Of a stretch of 64,000 nt of DNA, positions 58,565 to 64,000 are shown one piece after another. Positions within the stretch are counted from its first letter, which is position 1, and each line of letters opens with the position of its first letter. Both the position numbers and the translations under genes were made by a program. The notes under the pieces were generated by a model. It had not been told where the DNA came from, did no database searches, and worked only from the letters and a program-made list of their open reading frames with translations. Location of the stretch: the NCBI GenBank assembly GCA_011799875.1, contig CM022299.1, positions 352,824,526-352,888,525 on the forward strand, given 5' to 3'. The stretch is from Thinopyrum elongatum. Taxonomy: Eukaryota > Streptophyta > Magnoliopsida > Poales > Poaceae.

Positions 58565-58574
58565 CCTTTATATG
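58565..58574 (-). promoter_or_regulatory. TATA box of the 188-residue gene
   Basis: CATATAAAGG on the minus strand at a position fitting a short 5' UTR of about 75 bases. Confidence 0.7.
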
Positions 58575-58704
58575 AGAAGTGCAGACTGCGTTGCATTCAC
58601 GTGTGTGTTGGCCATCTACTCCTTGGCCCTCCCTCCGTGCCGGTGTAGTATAGTCATCTCACCGAGACCAAGTTGGGACAAAACGAGAGAACTTTGATGT
58701 TTAC

Positions 58705-58929
58705 TGGTTTATTGGTCCCCTTTGCATTTTGCGCCAAGTTTTGACCTTTGATTTAACTAATAAAATGTTAATGCATGTAACAAAAAATAATAACATTGGA
58801 AACTATGTTCAAATGCGAATCCAATGATACAATTTTTGGTGACATGCATTATTATTATTTTAGTTAAATCTATGGTCAAAATTTGGCACAAAATACTAAG
58901 GGGACCAATAAACCAGGACGGAGGTAGGA
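58705..58929. mobile_element. Stowaway-type MITE
   Basis: Inverted 18-base pair TGGTTTATTGGTCCCCTT (58705-58722) and its complement (58898-58915), with hairpin-type interior and the end CAGGACGGAGGTAGG. The left outer terminus has been lost. Confidence 0.75.
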
Positions 58930-59324
58930 GTAGTATTTTGTAATTAATGTCATTGCATAAAGAGAATTGAGCACTGCATGTTGTGCTAAGTAGTCTCAAG
59001 TCATTGAATGCATACGCACCCCACATCTCCTATTGGGTGATTTCTTTTTCATGGCAAAAAACAGGGAACAAGGTGGGTAGTTAATGCACTGCGCCTAAAA
59101 GTTTTGGGATTATTTGGTTTTTGTAACGTGACTAATGCACCAGTACGGAGGGAGTACAATAGTAGTCTTTGATTGCAATTTTTTGTTGGTAGCTTACCAA
59201 GCTGACCGCTTGGTGAGTACAATAGTAGTCTGATTGATGAGATTTCAGATTTGAGCCATCTACCGGAAGGGAGAGTGTATAATATCATCAGGAACTACAT
59301 TCAAAACCGAATAAAACAATACTC

Positions 59325-59415
59325 CATGTATTTGTTTACAGAGGGAGTAGTATATTTTTTGTGACATGCATTACTAGATATTGCTAGTCAAATACTAAAT
59401 CCAGACGGAGGTGGT
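59325..59415. mobile_element. MITE remnant of the same family
   Basis: Contains GTGACATGCATTACTAGATA and AATCCAGACGGAGGTGGTAG, matching the inner and right parts of the copies at 58705 and 61698. Much is deleted. Confidence 0.5.
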
Positions 59416-59699
59416 AGTACTACTAAATCCAGATGGTGGTGCTAGTACTAGTAGTAGTACTACCAATGTAGTAGTATTGTACTACCCGTTGGTCAAATTA
59501 TTACGCGCTGCTCCTCACAGTGAAGTGACTAGACCCTGCGCAGGAGATGACACCTGAGTGTAGGCGCCGTGTTCGGCATACCAAAGTCAGCCTCACCGTG
59601 TGCAGTCACTATCATCATGGATGTAGAGCTAGCCTGCTTACAACTAGCCGTGTTCGACATAATTTCCTGTGCGTTGCCACGAGTATCTCTACTCTTTTC

Positions 59700-60550
59700 T
59701 TATACGAGTAAGATGCCCTTGCATTGCACGGAACACCAAGATTGGGGGTGGACAGCGCTGGCAGCGACCATCATGCCAGATTGTTCCATGGCCTTCTAGA
59801 TGTGGTGGGGAAGAGATAAGGCTGGTTGTGAGAGACAAAGAGTTTTTTGCAAATAGGGAACAAGTGCGGGCATCTTTTTGCAAAACTGCAGCAGTTTGCT
59901 TTGTTTGCGTCAGATCTAGATCCGACGGCTATTGGTGAAAGATGGCAGGCACACCATCATCACCAACTCAGGACCTCTTTGATTCGCAGGATTTTGAAAA
60001 TGCAGGAATAGGAAAAGTATAGGATTTGAGTGTCATGCCCACTTGAATCCTATAAGATTAGCAAGGAGCGTTTGATTTCACGGGAAAAGCAAAGGAATTG
60101 TAAAAAGAGGTTAGAGTGGATGTTAGATTTCCTATGAAATGTAGTACAAAAGATTCCATTGGAAAAATTCCTATGGGATTCAATCCTATGAATCAAAGGA
60201 CAAACGTAGGAAAAATTTCAAAGGATTTCAATCCTCCAAAAATCCTATAGAATTCCCTTGAATCAAAGGAGCCCTCAGGTTTTTATAGGAGTAGTATAGA
60301 GAAATAGAGAAACTCTTATAAAAAACCGAGTTGGTGATGATGGTGTGCCTGCCATCCTGCAATATAGACCGTCCGATCTATATCTGACGGATAGAAAGCA
60401 AACTATGGCAATTTTGCAAAAAGATACCCACACCCCTCTCCAAATTTGCAGATAAGGCCTTCCCTCGTTCATCTTCATCTCCCACAAGATAAACAGCTCG
60501 TATAAATGCATCTTGATGTTTCGTGCAACGCATGGGCCTCTTGCTGGTAA
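59700..60550. repeat. Foldback element with Harbinger MITE in its loop
   Basis: A 29-base perfect inverted pair (59941-59969 and 60328-60356, starting GATGGCAGGCACACC) extends outward as imperfect arms: AAAACTGCAGCAGTTTGCTT pairs with the complement of the sequence near 60397, and GCATTGCACGGAACACCAAG with that near 60520. Arms are about 220-270 bases. A 304-base MITE occupies the loop. Confidence 0.75.
59971..60274. mobile_element. PIF/Harbinger-type MITE
   Basis: Terminal inverted repeats GGACCTCTTTGATTC / GGGCTCCTTTGATTC and TCA target duplications at 59968-59970 and 60275-60277. 304 bases, AT-rich interior with AATCCTAT repeats. Non-autonomous; needs a Harbinger transposase elsewhere. 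Confidence 0.88.
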
Positions 60551-61697
60551 TAATAAATATTGTACTCGAGTAATGGGTATATCGTTGCCGCACCCATGCA
60601 CGCGAACATTTTTTCCTAACATAGTACCTCATGCTAGATAGTCGTAATATTACAAGTTTCAAACTGATATTACAAATGCTAGGAGTAATGTTGCACCTAC
60701 GAAGAGGGAATTATTAGAAAGTTTACGTAAGAACTTTCGTTACTTTAGGTGGATGCAGCATTATCGTACAAAATAAAATCCACCGCCCTGACAAGTCACT
60801 AATGGGCAAAAAAAAAATCTTAGTCTCTGGCGACTTGATATTTCAAAAACAAATTCATCTTCTGCGGAGACTTTGTCATTTAGGCTTAGACGCTTGCGGT
60901 GATCAGCACGCCATTCATTGTTGCACCAGAGAACGCCAAACCTCATTACCTTGAGCACACTTGCCTCCAGAACAAAGAACCTAGCCAATTTAATCTCAGA
61001 TGTGCTGCCTCGGTAGTCGATCAAATTAATTTCTGTAAGATGGAGATCAAGGCATTCGATGAGATTGTTATAGTGCAGCACATTTTTCACTTTTGGGTCT
61101 TTTTTTATCTGCAAAAGAATATAACATATTAGAGCAGCTGGCTGTATAAGATTGCCGTGTCATCAAGAGGTACCAATATCATTCGCTCATATGATAGGGT
61201 TGGCTATAGGGTTGGCTCTAAGGCTAATGATATTTTGCACTCTCTCTCTCTCTTTCTCTTTCCTGTCATTTACCTAGGAGCACGTGAAGAGCTTGGGCAT
61301 TTGTTGCCTTCCAATATGTGGCCGATGCCATATTTCTCAAAAGTATGCCACATAATACACATCGATGTCAAATCAAAAGATTCTGGCACCGCTCTAGCAA
61401 TGTGAGAGAGTTGGCACCGCTGTGCACACAGACCCACATGTATAAACAAATCAATCAAACCAACTACACCAGCCTCTCCCTCTCCCAAACAAGTGTTTTT
61501 TTATTGCCTCAGTCCTCTCCCTCTCCCACGCAAGTGTTTTTTCATTGAGTGAGTTAATTTGGCACCGGAGTAAAGTAGGTGATCCAGATTGGGGCACCAG
61601 GTGAGCAATGGAGGGCATCGATGCCAAATGCATCATAAGTGAATTTGGCACGTGTTTTGGCCTACATAGTGGAGGGCCGTTATAGCCCACTTTTGTA

Positions 61698-61905
61698 CTA
61701 CCTCGTATTTAGTGTAAAATTTTGACCATAGATTTACCTAAGAAAATGCCAATGCATGCCACCAAAAATTATACCATTTGAAATTATGTTCAAATACGAA
61801 TCCAACGATATAATTTTTAGTGACATGCATTAACATTTTGTCAGTTAAATCTATGGTCAAATTTTGATACTACAAAATACGAAGTGTAAACCAGGATGGA
61901 GGTAG
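61698..61905. mobile_element. Stowaway-type MITE within F-box pseudogene intron
   Basis: Termini CTACCTCGTATTT and its near complement AAAATACGAAGTG..GATGGAGGTAG, TA on both sides (61696-61697, 61906-61907). Mirror-image arms meet near 61800. Same family as 58705-58929. Confidence 0.75.
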
Positions 61906-62130
61906 TACTTTCTCTTAGGCTAACCATAGAGTTACTAGTCTAAGTTACTTGCCACTATAACTAGCCTAGGCTACTAGTACAACAAAAAAATGATGCAGGT
62001 GATCACATGAGAAAAATACTAAAAACATTTCTTTCGGTGCAGTGCGCAGATGCAGTTTTGAACACTACACTTGTCATTGTAATTTGGGAAAATTACGAAA
62101 AAATTGAGCTACATTGTGATTACCGTTTAC

Positions 62131-62133
62131 TAA
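62131..62133 (-). other. Stop or read-through end of F-box exon 2
   Basis: If the donor at ATCGAG|GTGAAA (62151/62152) is not used, translation would reach TAG here. I favour splicing, since exon 3 continues the FBD family alignment. Confidence 0.35.
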
Positions 62134-63248
62134 TAGGAAAGAAGTTTCACCTCGATGAGTAGCTTCTCCGTGCACGGAAAGCACGTAAGGAATCCAACAA
62201 CTTGATCCAGATTGGTGCCGATAGATTTTATTGCCAAGATCTTCACTATGCGCACAGACTGGGTCAAGCTTGTGGGAATCATTTTCTGGATGACAGTCGT
62301 AAATACATCAAGAAGAAATTTAAAAATGTGAATTTCAAAAAGACGGAGAAGAAGATGAGTGTTGTACCTGAACGATTACGGATCCAATAAAGAGTTCGGA
62401 GAATTTGGCAGACGAGTACACCAACGCTGTCAATTTCGGTGTGTCAATGACCCTAATTTTTGTTGGACCTTCTAGATCAGATACAAGCAATCTCTCAAGG
62501 AAAGGCGCATTCTCAATGACCATAACATGGAACACCTGGAGTGATCTCTTCCCAATTGATGTCTTGTTGCGGGGCCAGCAAGACACATAAATCCATCGAA
62601 GATTTGTCGAGGCGATGTGGAGGCTAATGAACCCGTGGATCTGCCAAAGACGAAGGTACTCGAGCATAGTACAGCTGCGGACAGGTGCTCCATAGCTTTC
62701 TTCGAGATGCCAACGTCGAAGAGGTCGAGCTACTTGAGTTGAGGGAGAAGAAGGGCGGGCGCGACATTAATCTGGGGAAAATAGCAGGAGCTGAAGCTAG
62801 CGCGGCGCAGCGTTGGCGTGAGGCGGAGCGCGGATAGTGGCAGAGAGCGACATCGTCCAGCTTCAAACCTGAGCTCCTCGAGATGATCTAGGGTGGGGGA
62901 TAAGAACCACTCATCGAACTTGGCTTGGACCTTGCAGTTGGTACTGAATAGGCGGATGTCAAGGCGTTTGGCTGGCCCAGGGTGCGATGAAAGGATCTTG
63001 GAGACTGCGGCCTTGCGTTTCCAATCCCCGTCGCAGAGGCAACTGTCGACGGTGAGGTTGAAGGGTACACAACGCTAGAGGGGGCGCCACCGCCGGGAGA
63101 GCAGGGTGGTCCGCACAGCAGATTTGGTGGGGAGGAGGCCGATGATGACGAGCAGCATGTCGTCGGGGAGGCTGCTGATGAAGTCCAGGCTCGCCGGATG
63201 CGGTTTTGGCTCGAGCCGCCTCCGCTTGCTGGCTGCCACGCCGTCCAT

Positions 63249-63672
63249 CTCAGCCGGCCGCGACGCTGGGGTACACATGTGCTGGTGTGTATTGTATGCT
63301 GGGTGTGCGCGAGTGCATCCTTGTGTGCATGCCGCCGCACAGTGGTGAAGTGTGCGCGAGTGCGTCCTTCACGCGGAAGAAGTGTGCCCTCAATTTACTA
63401 GCGTGCGGGGTGCTACCGCGAGTGGTTTCAACTTTGTTTACTTCATCGCGTGTCAGATGGGCCTCTAGTTTACTTATTTTCACCCACTGCCACATGGGCC
63501 AGCACACGAAGATAGAGAACACGAGCTGACAAGGCAGCATGTGGACTGGTTGACCGGTCAACTAAACAATATACGGAGCTATACACTGACACTGTGATCA
63601 TATAATCCCTCGGTAAAGAGAGATCGAGTGAGAGGGGAGGCCCGTGAGAGATAGTAGAGAGAGAGAAAGAGC
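63249..63672. other. Upstream flank of the F-box pseudogene
   Basis: GC-rich near the gene, then AT-rich with no clear TATA box. Overlapping minus and plus ORFs here have no recognisable domain. Confidence 0.4.
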
Positions 63673-63674
63673 TA

Positions 63675-63920
63675 CTCCCTCCGTTCGATAATGTAGTGCC
63701 TATATTTTTTTTAAGTCAAACTTTTGAAACTTTGACCAAGTTTATAAAGAAATTACTTATATCTACAATACCAAAGATAAATGATAGTATGAAGTAAGTA
63801 CATGTTGTGATGAATCTAATGATCGTTCCAGATGTAAATGTTTTTCTCCACATATACCTTGTCAAAATTTTCTGAGGTTTGACTTTTCAAAACATCCATA
63901 TGTTTATGGACGTGAGAGAG
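63675..63920. mobile_element. Stowaway-like MITE, right terminus worn
   Basis: Starts CTCCCTCCGTTCGATAATGT after TA. Interior has AAGTTTGACC-type inverted motifs (AAACTTTTGAAACTTTGACC and TTTGACTTTTCAAAA). Right end GTGAGAGAG before TA is a poor match to the left terminus. Confidence 0.5.
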
Positions 63921-63929
63921 TACCTAACT

Positions 63930-64000
63930 AGAGAGAGAGAGTGTGTGTGTGAAATAGAAAGAGTGAGTGAAAAAAGTGTGTGTGTGCATGTGTGAAAGAG
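63930..64000. repeat. GA/GT microsatellite at window end
   Basis: Runs of GAGAGAG and GTGTGTGTG to the last base. Confidence 0.85.

Larger units (their letters stand above)
60761..63248 (-). pseudogene. F-box/LRR/FBD gene, broken
   Basis: Minus-strand exons: 1 (62368-63248), 2 (62152-62285), 3 (60761-61108). Exon 1 starts [11 protein letters not shown] and has an F-box ([20 protein letters not shown]), then LRR-like sequence (DHLEELRFEAG). In-frame TAG stops occur at 63075-63077 and 62730-62732 and a one-base shift near 62670. The frame ends at CAG|GTACAA. Exon 2 (KMIPTSLTQSVRIVKIL) and exon 3, with the FBD motif (NNLIECLDLHLTEINLID), follow good splice sites; CAG precedes exon 3. F-box proteins of this type recruit SCF ubiquitin ligase. 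Two stops and a frameshift in exon 1 make it a pseudogene. Confidence 0.85.

Noticed and set aside
63250..63561. Overlapping ORFs on both strands upstream of the F-box pseudogene
   Set aside because: No domain, no promoter, and compositional bias from the GC-rich 5' flank.

Overview
The base composition, the transposon families and the gene types all point to a grass of the Triticeae (wheat/Aegilops/barley group). No bacterial-style operons, CRISPR arrays or rRNA are visible. About 70-75% of the window (roughly 1-49,850) is transposable elements, most of them LTR retrotransposons inserted into one another. The right third is a small gene island with three gene-like loci, one novel ORF and many small DNA transposons.

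Layout of the repeat block. A minus-strand copia element, seen only as its reverse transcriptase/RNase H end and the region downstream of pol, fills 1-4062. A poly(A)-tailed retroposon interrupts it at 2155-3037. Element C (minus strand, Gypsy-type, TGATACGTCTCC end) is inserted in the copia reverse transcriptase. Element A (plus strand, 4468-42387, target duplication CAAAT) is inserted in the LTR of C. Three elements are inserted in A: solo LTR E (4873-6128, GGTTC), an Angela/WIS/BARE-type copia F (11895-20916), and element B (21652-37771, minus, ATCAT). Element D (21997-30725, plus, ATTGC) is inserted in the 3' LTR of B. Nesting is therefore five deep: copia, C, A, B, D. A CACTA DNA transposon starts at 45868, inside the internal region of C. 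The matching right halves of the copia element, of C and of the CACTA element are not seen before the window ends.

A and D share one architecture: a copia-type gag, no recognisable pol, then an internal TATA-type promoter driving a second ORF, several purine-rich PPT-like motifs, and the 3' LTR. The minus-strand copia at the left end has the same kind of internal promoter and ORF downstream of its real pol. This fits a Sirevirus-like group in which A and D are non-autonomous. D has an intact 727-codon gag and near-identical LTRs. A is decayed.

The gene island (about 50-64 kb) holds, in order: an unknown 149-codon ORF on the minus strand; a non-coding stretch with an old tandem duplication; a weak minus-strand first exon head-to-head with a two-exon DUF295 (F-box/kelch-like, SKIP23-type) gene at 54989-56391; a single-exon 188-aa gene of unknown function at 57894-58460 with a clear TATA box; a Stowaway/Harbinger/foldback MITE cluster; and a broken F-box/LRR/FBD gene at 60761-63248. 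These genes do not form an obvious pathway. DUF295 and FBD genes are both fast-evolving, lineage-expanded F-box-related families in grasses.
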